A stretch of 64,000 nucleotides of DNA from NCBI GenBank assembly GCA_911728435.2, contig OU452216.1:923981-987980 (forward strand), given 5' to 3'. Under the pieces are notes generated by a model. It had not been told where the DNA came from, ran no database searches, and saw nothing but the letters and a program-made list of their open reading frames with translations. Each line of letters starts with the position of its first letter. Position 1 is the stretch's first letter. Below, one piece after another: positions 34,872 through 45,307 of the stretch. The translations under genes were made by a program, and so were the position numbers. The stretch comes from Apoderus coryli. Its lineage: Eukaryota > Arthropoda > Insecta > Coleoptera > Attelabidae.

Positions 34872-37120
34872 TACACCCTGTTTCATTAATATTGCAAAAA
34901 AATTTAGGATGAGTTTCCTTGCTTAAAAATAAGAAAAAAAGTTCATGTGAACCTGTGTCCGAAAATGCTTTGTTTCGAAGATACAGGGTGTTAAAATTTT
35001 ATTTATTTTTTTGGTTTTTGTAAATAACTTTTGACATAATTGGAATATTTTAATAAAAATTAGTATGTAGGGGTTTTTTGACATGAGAAATTTAATTTTG
35101 ATATTAGTTTGGCGTTTTCTTGTAGGTGGCGCCACCTACATATGTTTTCACCTATTTAAAGAGTCATAACTTTTTTAATCGTACTTCTTTTTATTTCTAA
35201 GAATAAAAATGGATTTATCTATCAGTTTTTCCGCAAAACATGCATACTTGGTAGAAGTCGCTACGAGTAACCGTTCTCGAGGTATTTAGATTTGAAACAG
35301 TCAATGCCTGTAATTTTAAAAGGTAATATTTATGTATTATAAATTTTCTTTTATCTTAGAAAAGTGTTTTAAGGTTAATTGTTATTTATTGTAAGTAATA
35401 AATTTAAACGCATTTTGTCACAAAAGATTTAGCAATAGTTATTTGTCTTAAATTTTCGAAACATAATAATACAATAACGATTTTTCTGGAAAAGGCAAAA
35501 ACGCAAAGGTTTTATTATTATCTTTTTTTATTTATCAATATTAATCATAAGGGCGTTTAAAAAAACGAACGTTTAACAAAAATGCTGTGAAACAGTCAGC
35601 TACTAAAATAATAATAACAATAACTGACATTAACAATTTTGTAAGAAAAATATTTAAGAAATGACAATCTCATTAAAAAGTCCTTTGTTTAAATTACAAG
35701 AGTTGTTCAAAATGTGAACCCCCAACTGTAATACAAGCATCTATCCTACGACGCATTGATTGGCGAACGCGTTCAAATATTCCGGGTGTGTGTCTAATTG
35801 TTTCACAGGATGCAATGATGCGGTTTCTTAATTCCTTCACAGTTTCTATTGGGGTCGTATAAACCAAATGTTTAAGGTGACCCCAAAGGAAAAAATCCAA
35901 TGAATTTAGGTCCGGAGACCTCGGGGGTCAGGGTTGTGCTCCTCCTCGACCGATCCAACGATTTGGATACACAGTATTTAAATATTCCCGCGCAACTAAA
36001 CTGAAATGTGGAGGAGCGCCATCGTGCATGAAATACATTTGCAATCTCAATTGTAGTGGGACATCTTCTAAAAGTATGGGTAATACATCTTCAAGAAAAC
36101 GACGATAAACTTCTCCAGTAAGCCTCGGTTGTAAAAAATATCGGCCTATCAAATGGTCTTCAATAATCCCCACCCAAACGTTAAGTGAAAACTGGTGTTG
36201 ATGACGGCCTTCTAAAATTGCATGTGGGTTTTCACCTGCCCATACATGATTGTTGTGGAAATTAATTATGGCTTCTCTGGAGAAATTTGCCTCATCGGTG
36301 AATAATATTCGTCCTAAAAAATGTGGATTTTCTCCAAGTTTTTGTTGCATCCATCGACAAAAATCTACTCTTAGGGGAAAATCTGTGGGTAAGAGTGCCT
36401 GTACACGCTGGATGTGATAAGGGTATAAGAGATTGTTCTTTAAAATTCTGAAAACTGTTGAAGCACTTACATTTACGTTTAAAGCACGATTCATATTTAA
36501 AGCAATCTTTCTGGTACTTGTTGTAGGAGTTTCTTCAATCTGATGAAGCACATGTTCTTCTACCTGTGGAGTTGCTGCTGTGCGGGGCCTCCCGTTTTCA
36601 GCGGTTTGTTTTTGAAAACTTCCATTTTCAGGAAGACGTTGATGGAGACGAGAAAACATCGTATGATACGGGATGACACGATTAGGGTATTTTTCTTCAT
36701 AAAGACGTCTAGCTGCTAATGAATTACCGTTGGCCAGGCCATAAACGAAATGCATATCGCACATTTCACTATTTGTGTAATTCATTTTGAAAAGCTTAAC
36801 CAACTTAATAATTAAATACTTGACCAATCAATGTCAATATGAGATGCTTTAAAATGTTTTTTTTTTCAGTTGTCATTTGTTATTTGCTTTCTATTGCCAT
36901 GACAAATCATAGCACACTCGATGAAAAAAGTGAACATTTACTTTTGCGCAATCAGTTACTGTGCGCTTTAAATAATTTACACAAAATAAATAAAATTTTA
37001 ACACCCTGTATCTTCGAAACAAAGCATTTTCGGACACAGGTTCACATGAACTTTTTTTCTTATTTTTAAGCAAGGAAACTCATCCTAAATTTTTTTGGAA
37101 TATTAATGAAACACCCTGTA
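34872..37120. mobile_element. Tc1/mariner-superfamily transposon (2,249 bp), inserted at TA in copy A
   Basis: Copy B reads straight through the target (ATTATATATATATAAGATAACC near 53,260), proving the insertion and its TA duplication. Terminal inverted repeats exceed 120 bp (TTTCATTAATATT, TTTAGGATGAGTTTCCTTGC, TTCATGTGAACCTGTGTCC). They are nearly perfect, except that the heptamer CACCCTG reads in the same direction at both tips instead of inverted. Encloses an antisense DDE transposase. Confidence 0.95.
35694..36827 (-). pseudogene. Tc1/mariner-like transposase (DUF4817 + DDE_3), one premature stop
   Basis: The N-terminal part has a DUF4817-type helix-turn-helix (MHFVYGLANGNSLAARRLY, then RVIPYHTMFSRLHQRL), a second HTH block (TSTRKIALNMN, VSASTVFRIL) and the DDE domain. 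The DDE domain shows FTDEANF (first Asp), FMHDGAPPHFS (second) and, after a TGA at 35,928-35,930, SPDLNSLDFFLWG (third acidic position) in the same frame, continuing to 35,694. By my count 36 residues lie between the second and third acidic residues. The stop sits where relatives have Trp (WPPRSPDL), a one-base TGG to TGA change. Apart from this codon the gene is full length (about 377 codons). Likely start is the Met in FKMNYTNSEM, codon 15. Confidence 0.95.
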
Positions 37121-37362
37121 TATATAAGATAACCTACAACATGCAGCATAACAATTCTGTTTACATTGGCGTTCGTAAATAGTAGAAAAGGGCGAAAACA
37201 AATGTTTTAATAAAAAAAAACAACTATATTGCGTACAAGAACTTGGCCTAGAAGATCTGAAATATAAAATAGGTACGTATAAATAGTGCCTCCAAAGAGA
37301 AGAAAAAGGAACAAAACCCGATATTTAAAAAAAAAAATAGCTGACGTCTAAAACAAAAAATA

Positions 37363-38005
37363 TACAGGGTGTTAGTAAATAAGTGCGACAAACTTTAGGG
37401 GGTAATTCTGCATGAAAAAATAATGACAGTTTGCTATATAAACATCTACCCGCAAATTCTTCGTCTTCTGAGATACGGGAAGTTAAAATTTTTCTTAAAA
37501 ACTGAAGATTTATTGATTGCTCTCAAACCGGTGGAGATATGCAAATGAAATTTAGTGAATTTTAAGAGGTAGTCATTGCGCATTTTTTGGCAAGCAATTA
37601 AGAATTTTGTGTTCATCAGTGGCGCGCATACGGGTAATGATCTCAATTATTTTAAAGAAAAAAATGGCACGCTACTGGAATTTTTCAAAAAAAAAATCAT
37701 TTTGCAATTCCTCGTTCAATTTGTGATAAAAAATCTCTGCTCTCTTGCTATTTTATCGTAGGCGTCATCGTCTTTATGCAAAAAAATGCGCAATAACTAC
37801 CTCTTAACACCCAGTAAATTTCATTTGTATATCTCCACCGGTTTCAGAGCAATCAATAAATCTTCAGTTTTTAAGAAAAACTTTAACTGAATCTCAGCAG
37901 AAAACGAAGCATTTGCGGACATGTGTTTATATAGCAAACTGTCATTATTTTTTCATGCAGAATTACCTCCTGAAGTTTGACGCACTTATTTACTAACACC
38001 CTGTA
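37363..38005. mobile_element. MITE with TACAGGGTGTTAGTAAATAA ends (intact copy in A)
   Basis: Begins TACAGGGTGTTAGTAAATAA and ends with its inverse; TA duplication at both ends. Long arms include CTGCATGAAAAAATAATGAC, TTTTTCTTAAAAACTGAAG and AAGAGGTAGT.ATTGCGCATT with inverted partners. The copy in B (53,506 on) is truncated by deletion. Confidence 0.92.
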
Positions 38006-38199
38006 TATATAAATTTTAGATAAATGACAAAAAAGTCATAAAATTATTAATTTACAATTAAATATGGAGAACTATTCGAGGGCAACAGTTTATTTTACTG
38101 TTAAAAAATGAGTGAAAATTGCAAGGAAATCTGTGGTAATTCACAGAAAATGTTACTTTTTTTTACCATAATGAACTACAATCTGTTATGCCGGAAAAT

Positions 38200-38460
38200 T
38201 TTACATTAGGTACTTGATGATATCAATGTATTACCAGTAACGTCAGCTTCTGCCGAAAGGAGCTTTTCTGCACTTAAAAGAATTAAAACTTACGTACGAC
38301 ATAGCACATAGGGCAGGCGCGATTAAATAATATGGCCAAAATATCGATTGAAAAAGCTGTAATAAAATTAGAAACTAACGAGGATACTTTTATAGAAGAA
38401 GTTATTGATCACTTTTTCTACCCTTATCCTATATTCCGCGGAATTGAAAACGCACCCTCG
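38200..38460 (+). pseudogene. hAT transposase C-terminal fragment
   Basis: LPVTSASAERSFSALKRIKT is the C-terminal dimerisation signature of hAT (ZMYM1-like) transposases. After a stop and frame change the next frame gives NNMAKISIEKAVI. Only this C-terminal scrap is left and it occurs in copy A alone. Confidence 0.85.
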
Positions 38461-40081
38461 TAAACTTAATTAATTTCCTTTGAAAATGAATGTAAGTGAG
38501 TTGGGAATAAAGCTTTATTTATTTATCGCGTCACATTTAAAAGTCGCTGATATTAAAAAATCACATTACCTATAACATATCTACTGCCATCCACCTGCTG
38601 TCTTGAGCTCATTTTCTAGAAAGAAGTAGATGTGCAAATTTAATAATAAAAAAACATGAAAAACTATGTCTGTACTCATATGTCTGTGTAAGCTTGAACT
38701 TTTTTTTATAAAACATGCTGTATAACTACGAGAAAATCTTTAAGCGCTTATAAGCTTATGCAAATTTCAAAGCAACTTGAATATTAAAAAATGTAAAAGA
38801 ATACAAAAATATTTTCACCATCAGCCTTATTAAAAAATGCTTCATCGCTCATAATTCATCAACTCGCGTACTCTTGGCCGCAAACTTGCATATTATCCAC
38901 GAGAAAGAAAATAAGAATAAAACACGCGGCCGATTGCATAATTAATTAGAATTATCCCACCAGTGTGGCGTAATTAAAATATTCGTTGGAAAGTATAATA
39001 TACACGTTCGTGTATTCGCCGTCCATACTTGAAATGTTCCAATTAAATGGCGCAGAAAGGCGAACAACGAAACGCCTTTATTATGAACAGAGAATGTCTA
39101 TGTGGATTCAATTAGAGATCCATGCCGAATAAATGCTTCGCTATCTCTATGTGAATGTGCTTATTCATAAAATGTAGTGTCAGGATATATTTGTGATCGT
39201 TTGTCAATGTAGTACGAAGGTGGTACATAAGACTAAATTTTGCAATTATGACGTTTAATTAGTAGAAAAAATTAAAATTATTTAAATAAATTGACCATGT
39301 TTTTTACAAGTTGATTTTCCTCGAAAACGGCCAACTTTAGAGCTTATGACCAAGAGTACCTTTTTTGTGTAGAAAACATTGGCGGTTCAAATGAGTATCT
39401 TAAAACCGTACTTTTTCCAGTGGCGTAGAAATTAGGGGAGAAAAACACCCACCACTCCTTCAAAATCTTCACCAATTATGAATTTAAAAAAAAAACATTC
39501 TTGCCCAAAACATAGCTTATTATGAGTAGAAAATGCTTACAAAAGCTGTTTTCTGTACGATAAACGGTTCCGGAAATATCCGCAAAAAACGGTTTTTTTT
39601 TTCAATATCTCGAAAATGGTGCATTTTAGAGGTTTAGTTAATAGAAACTTTTTTTTCAATTTTTGGACGAGCTCTCACATCCTGGGCATATATTGTGAAA
39701 CAGCCTGTATATCTAGTTTTCTCATAAAACTCCGTGGCGTCCGTCGTGACGCACCAAATTAGAGAATCGCATACACAAGCACGCCGGAGCTTTTATTCGC
39801 CGTTTGCACGAATGCATTGATCAAAATGGTGAACATTTCGACACTTGCCTTTGTAAATTTAAATGTTTTTGGTTTGTTATATTATGTTTAGTTAATAAAT
39901 AATTTGAATTTAAATATGTGATTTGATTTTCGAAAATTTAAATTCAAAATGGTCATACTAGAAGCCATTTTTTGGGACGCCCTGTATAGGTCACCCTGTT
40001 TGTTTATTTCTTGTGGCAAAAATCGGCAACTTAACACAAAATATTGACCTGTACAAACGATTTCCACAGTCCACATTCATA
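38461..40081. other. Unrecognised conserved block of the duplication (A)
   Basis: Matches 53,990-55,510 nearly base for base. Includes low-AT segments such as TGGCGCAGAAAGGCGAACAACG (about 39,047) and CACGCCGGAGC. No coding frame longer than ~60 codons and no motif that I recognise. Confidence 0.5.
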
Positions 40082-40620
40082 TACCGGGTGTCCCACCGGG
40101 AAGGGATTCGATCGATTATGGAGAAACTACAGTGTGGACGAATCTGAAAATCTGGTGTAGTACTTAAGTCGACAGAAGCAATTCGGCTAAAATGTTTTCA
40201 AAATTCTAGCACTTCCGGTTATACCGGAAATGGGTGTCAACTTCCTTATTTCAAATGCGACCCTATGTAAATTATTTAGCTTCCATATAATAAAAAATTG
40301 TTATTCTTTATTCTGAAAACGTCATTTTTGACATAAAATTTCAAATATTTCGAAAACGACAGGCGATAGGTATAACATATTATGTATGGAATATGTTTAA
40401 AATTACAAGGAGAATCCAAAAAAAATTTAATTTATATAGGGTCGTATTTGAAATATGGAAGTTGACACCTATATCCGGTATAACCGGGAGTGCTAGATTC
40501 TTGAAAACATTTTAGGCGAATTGGTCCTATCGATCTAAGTACCACACCAGATTTTCAGATTGTTCCACAGTGGAGTTTCTCCATAATCGATCGAATCCCT
40601 TCCTGGTGGGACACCCGGTA
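40082..40620. mobile_element. MITE with TACCGGGTGTCCCACC ends, short (deleted) form
   Basis: Starts TACCGGGTGTCCCACC and ends with the inverse; TA flanks (40,080-40,081, 40,621-40,622). Long inverted arms include TCGATCGATTATGGAGAAAC, CTGAAAATCTGGTGTAGTAC and CACTTCCGGTTATACCGGAA. It lacks about 650 bp of the centre present in copy B. Confidence 0.92.
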
Positions 40621-41310
40621 TAGGTCATTATGATCAAATTGGAAATACCATAAAAATCTACCGACATAACATATTTATTCATATTAGGTACATTTAACAG
40701 AGTATGGTAATATAATGCCGAACCCTTAAGCTTCATAAACATTGGTACCACCTACCTTTTGTAGTTCCGAAAAATTTTCAATAGCCCACTCAGAATGAAT
40801 CACCCTTGTTATTCACATTAGGTAGATTTACCATAACAGTAATAAAAGTAGTACCTGCTACCGATAGTGTTGATGCAATAACACTCGAAAGGATAGTTCA
40901 TCAATATCATAAGCTAGCCAGGGTAATAAAATATTTAAAAACCAACAGATCAAAACATGTAATAGCATGCAGGGGCGCCGTAACTTCAAAATTACTATGG
41001 GGGCTCAGGGCTATATCATATATTTATTTGGATTACATCTACCTGGCCAAAAACAAATCCAATTACAGGGCAGGTACATTAGAAAACAATAAAATTAACA
41101 TAAATAAATTAGCATAAAAAAAACACAAGTTTAATATAAAAATAAATAAATGGGAATTCAATATTTTTGTACCCGAAAGAAAACTCAAAAATTTATTAAA
41201 ATCTTTCATAAATACAAAAAACGAAAATAATAAAAACCATGTCTAAAAATGACAAAAGCAAAAAAACTCTAATTAGAGTTTTACTTTTAAACCTTAATAA
41301 TCATACCTAT
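40621..41310. other. Unassigned end of duplication A with conserved 103-codon frame
   Basis: The frame at 40,806-41,117 (MLFTLGRFTITVIKVVP start) is also open in copy B at 56,891-57,202 with four residue differences. No domain is recognised and no second homologue is available here, so I do not call it a gene. Conservation follows simply from recent duplication. Confidence 0.35.
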
Positions 41311-42039
41311 AGGTTAAGTTAATTTAGTTTCAAAAACATTTTTATTGACAATACTATATAAAAAGAAAACAATTTTATAATAAAATCTAATGTGATTTTT
41401 TAATTTTAAATCTTTTAAAATAGTAATTACATTTGTTCCGCAGAGTGACTCCAATAGAATATCTGAACTGTGATAACAAGAAATAAAAATAATTCATAAA
41501 GTTTTCTCAAATTTTAAATGTTTGCCACTGATGATGGAACTGACCTAGTCTCGAAACATGTCTGGCTGAAAAAATAACAATTTACAGTTTTCTATTAAAT
41601 TTATGTGGTGGAGATTTGACTTTTATTTTTCATCCCTAAAATAATAGGTACTTGTTCATCTTTATCATAATTACCTCAACATGAAGAATAAAGCTTTCTG
41701 AAATTTCACTTCTTGAAGGTCGTCAGTTTCCACTTTTTCGTTTATTTTTTATTGTAATAGGAGCAAATAAATACGGTAGCGTCAAAAAAGCTTTTGTAAC
41801 GAGATCTGCAAATCAAATGTCATAGATTTTAATCATTTGAAATCAGACTTAATATTAAAAAAATACAAATTACACTAATGAAAAATTATTAGTTCTTCTA
41901 TTATGGATTTCTTCCGTATCTCTTCTAACAAAAGTGATTATGAGAAGGGCAATTTTTCGAATACTTCACGCAAGTGAATTCCATAAGAGTAAAAACCTTT
42001 AAACAACGCCTGTGAATACTTTTTTGAAATAAAAGTTGT
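41311..42039. other. Spacer with a CTGATGA..GAAA motif
   Basis: AT-rich; no frame of note. CTGATGA at 41,528-41,534 and GAAA at 41,553-41,556 bracket a possible short stem (see findings). Confidence 0.4.
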
Positions 42040-44049
42040 TCACAATTTAATCAAGAAGTATTTGAAACGGGAGCTAATAATAATCTCATGATTCATATGC
42101 TTACCAACATCGTCCTCAACAACAGAAATTTTTCTGGAATTGGCTTCAGCCAATATGGACTTGCCAACTTCTGTTATCTTTAGAAACAATTTTTCCTGAT
42201 GATTAATAAATTTCTTCTTAAAGTCTCTCTCAAGCTTGAAATTAAAAATTAAATAAATATCCACTGAAATAATTTGTTGTAATATATTAACTTACTAATT
42301 CCGGTCCTAGACTCGTTGACAGAGCAGCATATCTGTCAAAAACTTCTTGAACTGTTAGGGATGAACTGCGTAATATACGCCTCCTCTCTTCAAACGTCGT
42401 ATCCCATAATTGAATCACTTTTTCTTTTGGCTCTATAACCGTTAATAATAAGTTTAAGTGCTCACTTGGTTCCTCTGAAACCTCTGGAAATACAGTAAAT
42501 AATAAAGTTTTTTAATAATTCCAACAACACATTATAATAGGAGATCGTGATTAAAACATTATAACTATAAAAAAATAATATGTATAAGTAGGAGTAAAAT
42601 AAGTAAGTACTGTTTCTAACCCATGATTCCTTATAATTTAAAAATTGATAAGATTTTATAAGCTATTTTCTGTAAAGTATTGTCAGTCAGATTTGGAAAA
42701 AATATTGTGGGTTTTGATATTGAATTGAATTTAATATGTATTGATGTCTTACTTGTGTTTGGGGAGTTTGAATGTCGTATTCGTGCTCTCTCTGAAGTTC
42801 TTATAGCATTCCTAACATTTACAAATCGGCTCCAAAGCTTTCCTTTTGCCGCTTGTCGTCGATTACCTTTTACCTTATTATTCAAAAAAGGCACAAAGTA
42901 GGTTTCCTTAATTTCGTTAGGAAATAATTGAACTATCTGACTAGCAACATGATCTAAAATATAAGTCTTGACCCTAGAATAGATATAGAGTTAGTGTCTT
43001 CTAATATTGTTTATCTAAGTATTCTCTGGTTCAATATACCCGTTTATTCCTAATTTTTCTATTAAATAGTTTATAACTTCTTTTACAAGTCTTTGCCGAC
43101 AATCATTATTTAAACTAATTTTTCGCAATAGGACAATCCTGCCATCGACCGTTCTTTCCAAAACTGCTTCTAATCCCTGTAATTATTTAATTATAAGTAG
43201 GTATAAACGACGCATGACAAAAATGTATTAAAATTACCTTATCAAAAACTCCTTCTAAATTGCTCAGTTTTTTGTTCGCCGTTTCTTCACATTCTTCAAG
43301 CTTTCTCTTGTTTTCGTTATTTTGCGTGTGAATCCCCAGCTCTTCAAGATCGTTATTTTCAATTTCGGATATTTCAATGTATTCTCCAGAAGACCATGTT
43401 AATGTGTCTGACGTCGAAGAGTAACTAGGTGAGGTGTTAATACCATCTACATTATCTGCCTACATGCAATATTACATAACGCACAATGTATACAAAGTGA
43501 TTCACGGTCGATGACAGGTTAGACGTTCATGGAAAACGAGATATATAGGATTATTTAGAAAATTTGGAGGGTTACATGTGTCAATCTAATCTATACTTCT
43601 AACATATTTTGACATTTGTGCCATTTCCGGTTATGCCGGAAGTTGATACTAATTTTATTTCAAATTGAACATTCTGTATTGTATTCCATTTTTAGATATA
43701 ACAGAAAGTGGCTCAAACCTTAAAATATTCTAGAAGTATAGATTAGCTTGACACAACATGTAAGCACCAAATTTTCAAAATAATCCTAAGTAGGTATATC
43801 TCGTTTTCCATAAATGTCTAACCTGCCGTCGCGTCGACCGTGAACCATCGTGTATTTGATTAAAACAAAAAAAAAACGATTATGAAATTATATTAGCGAT
43901 TGTAGTTAATACCTGTACTATCACGACTTTTCTTAACTTATATTCTTCATACTTTTGTTTGAATAATAATCGGGGTCCTGCTTTTGGGAAAATTTTATTT
44001 ATGGTTTCTTCATCCAAAAGATCAAAGGATGCGTCATCAATTCCCTCCT
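42040..44049 (-). CDS. SAMD3-like protein gene (six exons visible, 5' end not found)
   Basis: Six minus-strand exons join in frame across GT-AG introns: 43,913-44,049; 43,238-43,459; 43,040-43,176; 42,753-42,973; 42,296-42,483; 42,040-42,234. The first supplies the end of a SAM domain (GIDDASFDLLDEETINKIF, AGPRLLFKQKY). The third and fourth give a conserved core (RQRLVKEVINYLIEKLGING, VKTYILDHVASQIVQLFPN, GKLWSRFVNVRNAI), and the fifth gives VIQLWDTTFEERRRILRSS and EVFDRYAALSTSLGPEL. Intron phases agree at every junction, which random sequence would not do. The order SAM, linker, FP-containing core, then W..T...R resembles vertebrate SAMD3-like proteins. The first exons and start lie beyond 44,049. 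A donor-like GGTAAGC just inside the last exon leaves the true end open. No stop or shift seen, so it may be functional. Confidence 0.75.
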
Positions 44050-45050
44050 CTAAGAGAATTTAAAAATATTTTCCTTTTTAATTGTTTCACACGAAATGTA
44101 ATCCAAGTGATAAATTTACGACATGAACCATGTAAGATTGATTATTTTTATTGTACAAAATTCGTATTTAATTAAGTAATGCATATTTTGATTTGCCAAT
44201 AAGTACCTGTCGCATACTCATTTAGGTATTAAATTCTCACAACGAAAGATTTTAGAATAAATAAATAAAATATATATTTGTCAAAAAATTAAAAATAATT
44301 TTCTGAAGTAATCCATCTATCGAGGAGTGAATAGTATGATTTATGAATAAAACGACGTCTACTCCACAAAATGATCTATATATATATATATGCATAGTGT
44401 CAAATTGGCCTCCGTATCAGTACATTCGCTGAACGAACTTGCCTCCAAAACGGAGGCAACTGCGAAATTTCGGAGGCAACTCAGTACCCCCGTGTATAAG
44501 TTGTTTAAATGATTAGAATAGACCCCAGGAGGCCACTGCCGAAAATTGTGGTGGAGGCCAGTTCGCCACTTACACATATACAGTTATACAGTTTAGTTCG
44601 AGAAAAAAAGTTCAGGTGGCGCCTTGGACATATACACATATACAAATTATATGTGAGCTGAACGAAGTTGCCTCCATACATCTAATGGACCTACTGGCCT
44701 CTGAGATTTGGCAATCACGCATTTGAAACAATAGTGGTATTAATATACTTGCATTACAAGTGTAAGATAGGTGGTGGAGGCAGTTACGATATTTGAACAG
44801 TCTGATAATTTAATAACACGGATTCGGAAAAATAGGATAAGGGTTGGAAATTCAGGTTTTGTACGTAAAATGAAACAACTTGAAACATTAAGAAGCTGTA
44901 TATGTTTTCTCTTTGAACTAAAAATTAGAAAGTTTTTTAAAAAAGGTAATTAACATAAAAACAAATATCGTCAAATTCAAATAAATTCTAGCAATCAAAT
45001 GGTAATATTTTGGTTACTATTATTTAGGCTAAACATAATAAACTGTTACA

Positions 45051-45230
45051 TTATGTAAGGTAAGTATCGTATGTCTTCATTCTAACCCAGCCCTTATTGC
45101 TCAATAAATTAGGATGTTTCCTAATCAATTCTTCATTTTTCTTTTGAATATGGCTCTTAAAGTATCGTTTTACTAATTTAGATTGCTCTGCCGACAATAG
45201 AATTTTGTGTGTTAGTGTTTGTTTTGATGC
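45051..45230 (-). other. Exon-like frame of unknown gene
   Basis: After a TTTTAG acceptor near 45,231 the minus frame reads LLSAEQSKLVKRYFKSHIQ then HPNLLSNKGWVRMKTY, stopping at 45,051. The basic, Trp-containing pattern resembles C-terminal tails of transposon-linked insect proteins, but I cannot name the family. It could be the end of a gene inside the GGAGGC-bounded region. Confidence 0.35.
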
Positions 45231-45307
45231 TAAAATAAAAGAGACCCATGATACAAAAAGTTTAAAATGAACCAAAACATGTAATCTTTACTCAAAGTGG
45301 AATCAAT

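Larger units (their letters stand above)
33148..41310. repeat. Large direct duplication, copy A
   Basis: Collinear and same orientation as 51,982-57,398. It starts in TTTTAACCAAATTTGGTAC and ends at AATCATACCTAT. Relative to copy B it has: the palindrome at 33,71x-33,935, extra tandem-repeat units at about 34,170-34,380, the Tc1/mariner insertion (34,872-37,120), a retained 0.6-kb block (37,83x-38,43x) and a short form of the TACCGGGTG MITE. Copy A abuts the truncated BEL/Pao element. Confidence 0.93.

Noticed and set aside
37446..37761. Opposed 60-66-codon frames within the MITE, repeated at 53,589 and 53,719
   Set aside because: They are chance frames in inverted repeat arms; both strands are equally open.
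40806..41117. 103-codon frame conserved in both duplication copies
   Set aside because: Differences between copies show no clear bias to synonymous sites and no domain is recognised, so I left it as unassigned sequence.
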